Shown one piece after another: positions 54,376 through 61,363 of a DNA stretch of 64,000 bases. The translations under genes and the position numbers were made by a program. Source of the stretch: Solirubrum sp044628455 (GTDB taxonomy: Bacteria > Bacteroidota > Bacteroidia > Cytophagales > Hymenobacteraceae); assembly GCF_044628455.1 (NCBI RefSeq), contig NZ_JBIYZW010000001.1, positions 2,480,001 to 2,544,000 on the forward strand. Reading direction: 5' to 3'. Each line of letters begins with the position of its first letter. The stretch's first letter is position 1. The notes beneath the pieces were generated by a model. The model saw only the letters and a list, made by a program, of their open reading frames with translations, was not told the origin of the DNA and did no database searches.

Positions 54376-54771
54376 TCAGGAGCGCGGCGTGCCGGTCCAG
54401 TGGCGGTTTTGCAGCTTGTACGCGGCCAGCTCGCGGTTCGACCACAGCGTCTGGTAGGTTTGCTGGTCCTTTACCAGCTGCGCGTCGCGCTCCATGTAGC
54501 CCAGCTGCTGCTGCAACAGGTCGGCGTACTCGTCCTTGATAAAGTAAAACAGCCAGTTGTCGAGCCGGCGGAAGCTCACCAGCCCGGCGTTGCGCAGGTA
54601 GCCCAGCTGCCGCGAGGTTTTGGTTTGGGTGAAGTCCAGCACCTGCTCCAGGTCGGAGATGCACATTTCCTGGTTGCGCCACAGCAGGTGCAGAATGCGC
54701 ACCCGCGACTCGTCGCCCAGGGACTTGAATAAACCGAGTCCGAATGCAACGGAAAAGTGTTTGAGACGCAT
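54376..54771 (-). CDS. ArsR family winged-helix transcriptional regulator
   Basis: A 131-residue ArsR-type regulator. LFKSLGDESRVRILHLLWRN, then EMCISDLEQVLDFTQTKTSR, HLxxLxxAGLV-type recognition (here QLGYLRNAGLVSFRRL) and NWLFYFI for the wing. The single Cys in EMCISDL is at the position of metal or redox ligands in some members, but a full ELCVCDL-type site is absent, so the signal is unclear. The partner gene is a ferredoxin-like protein. A -7 box TACCTTTG lies at 54819-54826. Confidence 0.88.
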   Translation of the reverse strand: MRLKHFSVAFGLGLFKSLGDESRVRILHLLWRNQEMCISDLEQVLDFTQTKTSRQLGYLRNAGLVSFRRLDNWLFYFIKDEYADLLQQQLGYMERDAQLVKDQQTYQTLWSNRELAAYKLQNRHWTGTPRS

Positions 54772-54818
54772 CTTTTAACTGAACTGCGGGTTATGTAGCC
54801 GCCGGGCGGCTCGTGGCG

Positions 54819-54826
54819 CAAAGGTA
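54819..54826 (-). promoter_or_regulatory. Bacteroidota -7 box of the ArsR/ferredoxin operon
   Basis: Minus strand TACCTTTG, a full consensus match 48 bp before the ArsR start. A divergent -7 box lies 45 bp away at 54871-54878. Confidence 0.55.
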
Positions 54827-54870
54827 AGCGGCCGGCCCGGGGGCGCCCGGGCAGCTCCGTGAAAGAGCCC

Positions 54871-54878
54871 TATCTTTG
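54871..54878 (+). promoter_or_regulatory. Bacteroidota -7 box of the CarboxypepD_reg-like gene
   Basis: TATCTTTG, full consensus, 22 bp before the ATG at 54900. Confidence 0.6.
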
Positions 54879-54899
54879 TTATCCGCGCAACCGTCTGAC

Positions 54900-55577
54900 A
54901 TGCCCTTGCTTGCCCGCTTTTCCCTTCTGCTAAAGCTTTTGCTGCCCGCGCTGGCGGCCGTCCTGCTGCTGACGCCCCACGGGGCCCAGGCCCAGGGCCA
55001 GCGGCGCGTGGTGCAGTTCACCGGCATCGTGGCCACCGGCGACTCGCTGCTGGGCGTGCCCGGCGCCACCGTATTCGTGCCCAAGGCCGGGCGCGGCACC
55101 GCCACCAACGCCTACGGCTACTTCTCGCTGCCCGTGCTGGCCGGCGACTCCATCGTGGTTCGCTCGCTGGGCTACCGCAACCAGCACATCGTCGTTCCGG
55201 CCGACTACCCCCGCCAGAGCTACTCCGTCATCGTGCAGCTGCGCGAAGACGCCACCGTGCTGCCCGAAGTGCGCATCTTCCCCTACCTCACCGAAAAGGA
55301 CTTCAAGCGCGCCTTCCTGGCTTTGGAGCTGCCCAAGGAGCGCGGCACCCGCACCGCCGAAAACCTCAACGAGCAGATTCTGCGGCGCATCTTCCAGAAC
55401 GCGCCCGTCACCAGCATGGCCAACTACCGCCAGACCATGCAGGCCCAGCAGCTCGACCAGCAGCGCCGCATGGGCACCGCGCCCAACCCCTACACCAACA
55501 ACCCCCTGCTCAACCCCTTCAGCTGGCTGCAGCTGATTCAGCAGATCAAAAACGGCGACTTCAAAAAGCAGGACTAG
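54900..55577 (+). CDS. CarboxypepD_reg-like domain exported protein
   Basis: A 225-residue exported protein (signal peptide ending GAQAQ). Residues ~35-115 form the carboxypeptidase-regulatory-like beta domain: FTGIVATGDSLLGVPGATVF, GRGTATNAYGYFSLPVLAGD and IVVRSLGYRNQ. This module is found at the N-terminus of TonB-dependent receptors, but here the chain ends after a helical tail with MQAQQLDQQRRMGT and FSWLQLIQQIKN, so it is a stand-alone version. An envelope role is likely; the partner is unknown. A long terminator follows. Confidence 0.8.
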   Translation: MPLLARFSLLLKLLLPALAAVLLLTPHGAQAQGQRRVVQFTGIVATGDSLLGVPGATVFVPKAGRGTATNAYGYFSLPVLAGDSIVVRSLGYRNQHIVVPADYPRQSYSVIVQLREDATVLPEVRIFPYLTEKDFKRAFLALELPKERGTRTAENLNEQILRRIFQNAPVTSMANYRQTMQAQQLDQQRRMGTAPNPYTNNPLLNPFSWLQLIQQIKNGDFKKQD

Positions 55578-55598
55578 CCCCGCCCCTGCCGCCCAGGC

Positions 55599-55652
55599 TC
55601 CCGAGCCCGGCTCCCCGAATTTTTCTTCGGCGGGTCGGGCTCGGGACTTTTT
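55599..55652 (+). terminator. Long terminator hairpin
   Basis: TCCCGAGCCCG/CGGGCTCGGGA enclosing an inner CCGAA/TTCGG stem, followed by five T (55648-55652). The rest of the 348-bp gap to the next gene shows no gene; TACCTTGG at 55896-55903 may be a weak -7 box for the NADH dehydrogenase. Confidence 0.82.
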
Positions 55653-55925
55653 CCGCCCGAACCGGGAAGAGCCCCTGCGCCAGCGCACCCGGCAAGCCAG
55701 GGCCTTCCCGGTTTTGTTGCAAATGGTAAAGCCCCCGGCAATGCGGGAAATATGGGCCTACCTTGTTCGCTTGCCCCGGCTTCCTTCAGGCTTAGTACAA
55801 ATGCCACCGCCCAGCGCCGGCCTATTCCACTTCGGCGCAACCACCCACCCCGTTTTGCGGTAAAGTTGTAGGGGCTGAATTGCGCCCCAATGGGCTACCT
55901 TGGCCCGTCCTCATTCTGGTTTGCC

Positions 55926-57302
55926 ATGGATACGAACCTTCCCAAATCGGCGCACCCGCGCCTGGTCATCATCGGCTGCGGCTTTGGCGGCCTGCAGCTG
56001 GCTAAGGCCCTGCGCCACGACCCCGTGCAGGTAGTGGTCATCGACCGCAACAACTACCACAACTTCCAGCCCCTGCTCTACCAGGTAGCCACCGGCGCCC
56101 TCGAGGCCGACAGCATTGCCTACCCCATCCGCCAGATCTTCGCCGGCCAGAAAAACTTCTTCTACCGCATGGCCGACGTGCAGCACGTCGACACGGCCAC
56201 CAACTGCGTGCACACCAACATCGGCGACATTCACTACGACTACCTGGTGCTGGCCACCGGCTCGCTCACCAACTTCTTCGGCATCGAGAGCATCGAGAAG
56301 AACAGCATGCAGATCAAGAGCATTCCCAACGCCCTGAACCTGCGCAGCTACATCTTCCAGAACTTCGAGAAAGCCCTGCTCACCGAAGACCCCGAGCAGC
56401 GGCAGACGCTGATGAACATCGTGGTAGTAGGCGGCGGCCCCACGGGCGTGGAAATCAGCGGCTCGCTGGCCGAGATGCGCAAGCACGTGCTGCCCAAGGA
56501 CTACCCCGAGCTGGATTTGCGCCAGATGAAGATCATCCTGGTGGAGGCCGGCCCGGCCCTGCTCGGGCCCATGTCGGCCAAGTCGCAGCAGGAGGCTTTG
56601 CGCTACTTGCAGGAACTGGGCGTGGAAGTGCGCCTGAACACCGGCATCAAGCGCTACGAAGACTGCCGCGCCTACTACTCCGACACCGAGTTCATTCCCA
56701 CCGAAAACCTGATCTGGGCCGCCGGCGTCAACGGCGCCGCCCTGCCCGGCCTGCCCGAGGCGGCCGTCACCCGCAACAAGCGCATCACCGTCAACCGCTG
56801 GAACCAGGTGGAGGGCCTGCCCAACGTCTTTGCCATCGGCGACGTGGCCAACATGGTTACCGACGACATGCCCCGCGGCCTGCCCATGCTCGCGCCCGTG
56901 GCCCAGCAGCAGGCCACCCACCTGGCCGAGAACTTCCGCCGCCTCGCCCAGGGTCAGCCGCCGGTCGACTTCCAGTACAACAACAAGGGCGTCATGGCCA
57001 TCGTGGCCCGCAACAAGGCTGTGGTCGATTTGCCCAAAAACGTGCACTTCAGCGGCTTCTTCGGCTGGCTCACCTGGCTGTTTGTGCACCTGATGACGCT
57101 GGTGGGCTTCCGCAACAAGGTGGTGGCCTTCATCGACTGGGCCTTCAGCTACTTCAGCACCAACCAGGCCCTGCGCCTGATCATCCGCCCCTTCAACCGC
57201 CGCGACGTGAAGGACGACAAGGGCAAGCGTCCGGCCGAGCACCAGGCCTCCACGCCCGAGTACACGCCCACGCCCCCGGCCATCCAGACGCCCGCCGCCT
57301 AG
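55926..57302 (+). CDS. ndh: Type II NADH:quinone oxidoreductase (NDH-2)
   Basis: A 458-residue flavoprotein. FAD-binding LVIIGCGFGGLQLAKAL at residues 13-29, NAD(P)-binding VVVGGGPTGVEISGSLAEM near 170-190, and NVFAIGDVANM. The C-terminal ~90 residues contain amphipathic and hydrophobic segments (FFGWLTWLFVHLMTLVGFRN) that anchor such enzymes to the membrane surface. It passes electrons from NADH to quinone without pumping protons. The tail after residue 430 is Pro/Thr-rich. The ATG at 55926 is chosen for the family N-terminus. Confidence 0.9.
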   Translation: MDTNLPKSAHPRLVIIGCGFGGLQLAKALRHDPVQVVVIDRNNYHNFQPLLYQVATGALEADSIAYPIRQIFAGQKNFFYRMADVQHVDTATNCVHTNIGDIHYDYLVLATGSLTNFFGIESIEKNSMQIKSIPNALNLRSYIFQNFEKALLTEDPEQRQTLMNIVVVGGGPTGVEISGSLAEMRKHVLPKDYPELDLRQMKIILVEAGPALLGPMSAKSQQEALRYLQELGVEVRLNTGIKRYEDCRAYYSDTEFIPTENLIWAAGVNGAALPGLPEAAVTRNKRITVNRWNQVEGLPNVFAIGDVANMVTDDMPRGLPMLAPVAQQQATHLAENFRRLAQGQPPVDFQYNNKGVMAIVARNKAVVDLPKNVHFSGFFGWLTWLFVHLMTLVGFRNKVVAFIDWAFSYFSTNQALRLIIRPFNRRDVKDDKGKRPAEHQASTPEYTPTPPAIQTPAA

Positions 57303-57310
57303 CTAGCGCA

Positions 57311-57345
57311 GGTATTAGGCTGTAGGTATTAGGAATTAGGCAAGC
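57311..57345. repeat. Degenerate 7-mer tandem repeat
   Basis: GGTATTA, GGCTGTA, GGTATTA, GGAATTA, GGCAAGC: five heptamers keeping GG at the first two positions. It starts 9 bp after the NDH-2 stop. The heptamer word differs from the block at 2963-2990, but the architecture is the same. Confidence 0.65.
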
Positions 57346-57356
57346 CTCAGTACGCA

Positions 57357-57388
57357 CACGGCCCGTCGACTTACGTCGACGGGCCGTG
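57357..57388. terminator. Bidirectional hairpin between convergent genes
   Basis: A perfect 14-bp stem CACGGCCCGTCGAC/GTCGACGGGCCGTG with a TTAC loop, placed between NDH-2 (plus) and a lipoprotein gene (minus). No long T-run is present on either side, so termination may be weak or protein-assisted. Confidence 0.65.
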
Positions 57389-57408
57389 TCGTTGAGCAAA
57401 AACAGAGG

Positions 57409-57807
57409 CTAGTTGGCCGCGCCGTCCGTGCACGAGTTGGCCGAAACGTTCCGGAGCGTATGCAGCGGCAGGTCGCTGGGGGCATCGTTGGCCAGGCAGC
57501 GCAGGTCGGGGTTGCGGCCGCCGCGCTGGAAAGTGAAGTGCAGCGTCTGGCCGGGCTGACTTAGCTCGCCCAGCTCGGTGTAGGTCGAAATAACGTGGTG
57601 GTACTCGCGCGGGCCGCTGCCGTCGCGGTCGAGCACCACGGTCTGACCACCCTGGGCGCCGTGCAGCTGAATGAGGGTGCCGGCCATGCAGGTCTGGGCC
57701 AGCACGGTGCCCGCCACGCAGGGCATGGGTTCGTCGCACTTGCGGTGGTTGCAGCCGGCCGTCAGCAGGGCGAGGGCCGCCAAAGGAGCGAACAGGGAAG
57801 TTTTCAT
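57409..57807 (-). CDS. Cysteine-rich hypothetical lipoprotein
   Basis: A 132-residue lipoprotein (MKTSLFAPLAALALLTAGC). The mature part has six further Cys (CDEPMPC, QTC, LRC, NSC region), suggesting disulfides in the periplasm. LIQLHGAQGGQTVVLDRDG is a notable segment. No family is recognised. Confidence 0.65.
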   Translation of the reverse strand: MKTSLFAPLAALALLTAGCNHRKCDEPMPCVAGTVLAQTCMAGTLIQLHGAQGGQTVVLDRDGSGPREYHHVISTYTELGELSQPGQTLHFTFQRGGRNPDLRCLANDAPSDLPLHTLRNVSANSCTDGAAN

Positions 57808-57946
57808 AGCAGGAAGTAGAAAGGGTTGGGTTGCAGGTAAGAGCCGCGGCGCCCGCCCGGCGTTGCATGCCTCCCCCTATTTCTCTCCTGCCCGGCGTCG
57901 ATAAAGAAACCCCGGCCACCACGCACTCCGCTCTGACTTCTGAGCC

Positions 57947-59227
57947 CTAGTATCCCCGGCGCTTGACGGGCGGGGCGGCGGGCTTGGGCTTTACCATGGT
58001 GCCGAACGCGCCCTTCTTCTCGAACGACTCGGCCACCTCGTCTTCCAGCGGGGTGCGCTTCACCACCGGGTTGTTGGCCCAGAACTCGGGGTCGTATTTG
58101 GTTTTGCGGATTTCGTCGAGGTCGTTTTCGTCCAGGGCCGGGCGGCGGTACACGGCATTGCCGGGCGTGCTCCCGGTTTCGTAGAAGAAGGTGTAGGCTG
58201 CTACGTTCATGCGCTTGGCCTTCACGCCCGGCCGCTCGATGTCGAACGAGAGGGTGGTGTTGATGTGGTCGAGCGGGGAAACCGGGCCGGGCGTGTTCTG
58301 AAACACCAGGTCGAACTCCAGCTTGGTGTTGCGGAACTTGTAGGTGGGGTTGTTGGCCGTGCCGGTGAAGGTGGGCGTGGTGATGTGAAAGCGCGCCACC
58401 TTGTAGTTATCCACATCTATCCACACGGTGCCCTTGGCGTGGTACTTGGTGAGCTTGGGGCTGGTTTCGAAGTTGATTTCGGCCACGTCCCGGTCGCCCT
58501 GCTGAATGATGCCGCCGATTTCGAGGATGTAGTTGTCGGCCACGTTGGGCGAGAGCAGGGCCAGGGACTTCGTGCTGTCGGCGCGGGCGTCGTAGAGGCC
58601 GTAGGCGCGGGTGTAGAACGAGAAGTTGCGGAAGTTGATGATGGCGTCCTTGGCCGCGTAGCGCGCCTGGGCCAAGGAGGTTCCCTCGATGCGGGCGTTG
58701 CTCGACTTCACGTTCCAGATCATTTCCTGCAGCTCGGTGGGGTCGTTGTCGAGGCGGGTAATCTGGCGGTAGTAAGCCTTGCCGTAGAAGTTCTGGTCGT
58801 AGTGGCGCTTCATGTGGGCGTAGGCCCGCGTGACCAGGGTGGCCGCGTAGCTTTTCACCTCTACCTCGGGCAGCACGATGTTGGCCGCGGCCAAGGTAAT
58901 CTGCAGCGACTCGTTGGCGCTGGTCACCTGCACCGAGTCGCGCTGGTGACTCAGCTCCGACACCATCAGCAGGGCCGGCAGCGTGGGCACGCGCAAACTG
59001 AACTCCCCGCTGGCGTTGCTGGTGGTGCCCGCCGTGGTGCCCTTCACCCCGATACTCACGAAGGGGATGGGCTCCTTGGTGTCGCGGTCGAGCGTAACGC
59101 CCTTGATCAGGTACTGGGCCGAGGCCGCCGGGCTCAGGGCCAGCAGCAGCAAAACCAGCAGCGAAGCGAAGGCGAAACGCGGCCGGGCGGCCGGGCGCCG
59201 CGACGGGCGAAAAAGAAAGCTGTTCAC
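57947..59227 (-). CDS. Carboxypeptidase-like regulatory domain protein, DUF5686-type
   Basis: About 426 residues. Signal peptide ending SPAASAQ, then a CarboxypepD_reg-like domain (IKGVTLDRDTKEPIPFVSIG, TTSNASGEFSLRVP), then ATLVTRAYAHMKRHYDQNFY and YRQITRLDN, which mark the DUF5686-like outer-membrane group, though the barrel is shorter than in full DUF5686 proteins. There is no ATG before the signal peptide; a GTG at 59225-59227 (reading MNSFLFRPSRRP when initiated) is the most consistent start. Probably an outer-membrane protein; role unknown. Confidence 0.78.
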   Translation of the reverse strand: MNSFLFRPSRRPAARPRFAFASLLVLLLLALSPAASAQYLIKGVTLDRDTKEPIPFVSIGVKGTTAGTTSNASGEFSLRVPTLPALLMVSELSHQRDSVQVTSANESLQITLAAANIVLPEVEVKSYAATLVTRAYAHMKRHYDQNFYGKAYYRQITRLDNDPTELQEMIWNVKSSNARIEGTSLAQARYAAKDAIINFRNFSFYTRAYGLYDARADSTKSLALLSPNVADNYILEIGGIIQQGDRDVAEINFETSPKLTKYHAKGTVWIDVDNYKVARFHITTPTFTGTANNPTYKFRNTKLEFDLVFQNTPGPVSPLDHINTTLSFDIERPGVKAKRMNVAAYTFFYETGSTPGNAVYRRPALDENDLDEIRKTKYDPEFWANNPVVKRTPLEDEVAESFEKKGAFGTMVKPKPAAPPVKRRGY

Positions 59228-59425
59228 AACAGGCAAGGGTGTGGTGGAGGGAGCTGCGGGCCAGCAAAAACCAGCCCGCAGTTGTTCTGTCGCAACAGTT
59301 TCGGCGCGGGAAAATTCCGCCCGCCGCCGCCGCTGGTCCGACAACGCAAAAATAGCCCCGGCATTTCACAGCGCCGCGCCCCGCTTCCCCTTACTGCGCA
59401 ACCAACTCCCGACCAGGGTCCGGGT

Positions 59426-60082
59426 TCATCCCGCCGGGGCCGTGGGCGGGCGCAGGGTGCCGAGCAGCTCCGTTACCTGGGCCGTGAGGCGGGCCGGGTC
59501 GTCGCCGGCCAGCAGGCGCGAGTCGATGCCCACGCAGGTAGCGCCGGCCGCGGCCCAGGCCGCCACCTCGGCGGGCTGAATGCTGCCCGTAACCATGATG
59601 GGCGCCTGGGGCAGCGGCCCGCGCAGCAGGCGCAGGTAATCGGGGCCCAGGTGGGCGGCCGGAAACAGCTTGGCCAGCGTGGCGCCCAGGTGCAGGGCCT
59701 CGTACACCTCGTTCAGGGTTTGGGCGCCGGGCAGCCAGGCCAGGTTGTGGCGGCGGCACACGGCGGCCACCTCGGGCCGCATAACCGGCTGCACGATGAA
59801 GTCGGCCCCGGCCGCGATGAACCGCTCGGCCTCGTCGGCGGTGAAGATGGTGCCCGCGCCCAGCAGCAGATCGGGGTATTCGGCCTCCACAAACTGCTGC
59901 AGGCCGGCGAAGATGTCGAAGGCCTGGGGGCCGCGGTTGGTAAACTCAAACAGGCGCACCCCGCCTGCGTAGCAGGCCTCCAGCACCTGGCGGGCGTAGG
60001 GCTCGGCGGCGTGGTAAAACACCGGAATCAGCGGGGTGCGCCGGGCCTGGTCGAGGACCTGGGCGGCGGTAAAGCGGGCCAT
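59426..60082 (-). CDS. KDPG/KHG aldolase (2-dehydro-3-deoxyphosphogluconate aldolase family)
   Basis: A 218-residue class I aldolase. The Schiff-base lysine is Lys138 in HLGATLAKLFPAA, the catalytic Glu is in GGVRLFEFTNRGP (Glu46), and LLLGAGTIFTADEAERFIAAGADFIV is typical. It splits 2-keto-3-deoxy-6-phosphogluconate (or 4-hydroxy-2-oxoglutarate) to pyruvate and an aldehyde. No kdgK or uronate genes are adjacent in the window. A large hairpin ends 5 bp before its ATG. Confidence 0.9.
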   Translation of the reverse strand: MARFTAAQVLDQARRTPLIPVFYHAAEPYARQVLEACYAGGVRLFEFTNRGPQAFDIFAGLQQFVEAEYPDLLLGAGTIFTADEAERFIAAGADFIVQPVMRPEVAAVCRRHNLAWLPGAQTLNEVYEALHLGATLAKLFPAAHLGPDYLRLLRGPLPQAPIMVTGSIQPAEVAAWAAAGATCVGIDSRLLAGDDPARLTAQVTELLGTLRPPTAPAG

Positions 60083-60087
60083 AAGCA

Positions 60088-60134
60088 AAGCAGCTAGCCG
60101 CCCGCGCCGACGGTGGCGGGGCGGCTAGCTGCTT
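60088..60134 (-). terminator. Hairpin between the PH-domain gene and the aldolase gene
   Basis: AAGCAGCTAGCCGCCC and GGGCGGCTAGCTGCTT type arms form a ~16-bp stem with a GC-rich loop. On the minus strand it follows the PH-domain gene by about 36 bp and ends right before the aldolase ATG, with only TTTGCTT after it. It may terminate the upstream transcript or structure the aldolase leader. Confidence 0.6.
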
Positions 60135-60170
60135 ACGGCTGGCGCGGGCAGATGGCCGACGCCGACCGGG

Positions 60171-60545
60171 CTACAGGGCGTACTCGCTCAGGGCCCGGGC
60201 CACGTCGTGGATGGTCTGGTCGTTGCGGAAGGTCTTGCTGATGGGCTCGGCCATGCCGCGCACCCAGATTTTGAGCTCCGATTCCATATCGAAGTGGCCG
60301 GTGGTTTCCATCGAGAACCGCTCGATGCTGCGGTAGGGTACGCTCATCAGCTCGCGCTTCTTGCCCGTGACGCCCTGCTTGTCGACCAGAATCAGGCGCT
60401 TGTTGGTGAAGATGAGCTGGTCGCGGATGACGGCGTAGGCGCGCTCCACCCGCTCGTCGGAGGCCAGCACGCGCAGCAGCTCCTGCTGGGTTTCGTTGAT
60501 GTCGCTTTCCGAAGCGTTGCCGAGTAATGCGTCGAGGAGGCCCAT
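60171..60545 (-). CDS. PH domain-containing protein (bacterial PH, PF08000-type)
   Basis: A 124-residue protein of the small bacterial PH-domain family. ERAYAVIRDQLIFTNKRLIL, then GKKRELMSVPYRSIERFSME and HFDMESELKIWVRG, are the conserved beta strands; TFRNDQTIHDVARALSEYAL forms the final helix. Cytosolic, function unknown. Family members form ring-like oligomers in known structures. Confidence 0.88.
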   Translation of the reverse strand: MGLLDALLGNASESDINETQQELLRVLASDERVERAYAVIRDQLIFTNKRLILVDKQGVTGKKRELMSVPYRSIERFSMETTGHFDMESELKIWVRGMAEPISKTFRNDQTIHDVARALSEYAL

Positions 60546-60557
60546 GGTTGGTTTTTG

Positions 60558-60585
60558 GTTGTCAGTTATCAGTTGCCAGTTGCGG
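60558..60585. repeat. Degenerate 7-mer tandem repeat
   Basis: GTTGTCA, GTTATCA, GTTGCCA, GTTGCGG: four heptamers immediately upstream of the PH-domain gene start (60545). Same architecture as the blocks at 2963-2990, 3118-3147 and 57311-57345, with a different word. Confidence 0.7.
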
Positions 60586-60623
60586 CTGGCTGGAAAGTAC
60601 GGGGATTTCGCCGAGGCGGCTGG

Positions 60624-61283
60624 CTAGTGCTCCGCCCGCTTCTGTTTGCTGATTAAGCGCAGCCGGTTGTGCGCAAACTGGTATACAAAAGCCGAATCAA
60701 CGCATTCCGTTTCCTTGAGGTCGTCATCCAGGGCCCAGCAGTTGCTCTGGTCGATTTGAAACCGCAGGTTACCGGCGGGCGTGCGGGTGACCCGGGTGGT
60801 GCGGATATACACGTTGCCGGCGTCGCCAAACGTCTCCGCCACCTCGTAGCTGGCTTCAATTTCCCTGGTGCGCGTGTTAGCTATTGAGAAGGTGATTTTG
60901 CTGGGCACGTAGGTTCCCGGTACGCGGGTGAAAAGCCCTACCCGCTGCTCCGCCAAATCGAGCTGGCCAATGGCAAACACATCATTGCCCTGCGGCATGT
61001 TCCCTTTTGGCTTCAGCAGTCTTATCAGGTCGTCGGGCACCGGCTTCTCACCCCGTTGCGCATGCATGACGGCCGTGTCGGCTTCTATCTCCGTGGTTGA
61101 GAAGCGGAGTGGCGGCCGCAGCACTGCATACCGCTGCAGCAGCCGCTGAAAGCCCAGCTGCTCCGGGGCACCGGCCTCGCCAGCCGCCGGTTTGCTTTCC
61201 GGGTGCAACTCAGTCGGAGCCTGTTGCTGGCAAGCACCGAAACAGGCCACGCACACCAGCAAAAAGGTCTTTCTGAACGGCAT
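60624..61283 (-). CDS. Hypothetical lipoprotein
   Basis: A 219-residue lipoprotein (MPFRKTFLLVCVACFGAC, lipobox FGAC). The mature part has IGQLDLAEQRVGLFTRVPGT, KITFSIANTRTREIEASYEV and GNLRFQIDQSNCWALDDDL. These are beta-rich, with two Cys that could pair. No family is recognised. It lies between terminators, so it is probably transcribed alone. Confidence 0.65.
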   Translation of the reverse strand: MPFRKTFLLVCVACFGACQQQAPTELHPESKPAAGEAGAPEQLGFQRLLQRYAVLRPPLRFSTTEIEADTAVMHAQRGEKPVPDDLIRLLKPKGNMPQGNDVFAIGQLDLAEQRVGLFTRVPGTYVPSKITFSIANTRTREIEASYEVAETFGDAGNVYIRTTRVTRTPAGNLRFQIDQSNCWALDDDLKETECVDSAFVYQFAHNRLRLISKQKRAEH

Positions 61284-61304
61284 ACAAACGACACTAGCGG
61301 CCAA

Positions 61305-61338
61305 ACAAAAACAGCCGGACCCAGGGGTCCGGCTGTTT
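61305..61338 (-). terminator. Terminator of the M1 peptidase gene
   Basis: Stem AACAGCCGGACC/GGTCCGGCTGTT; on the minus strand it runs into TTTTTGTTTGG. It lies about 26 bp past the M1 stop. Confidence 0.85.
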
Positions 61339-61363
61339 GAATCTAACGAAAATCGGCACTTGG

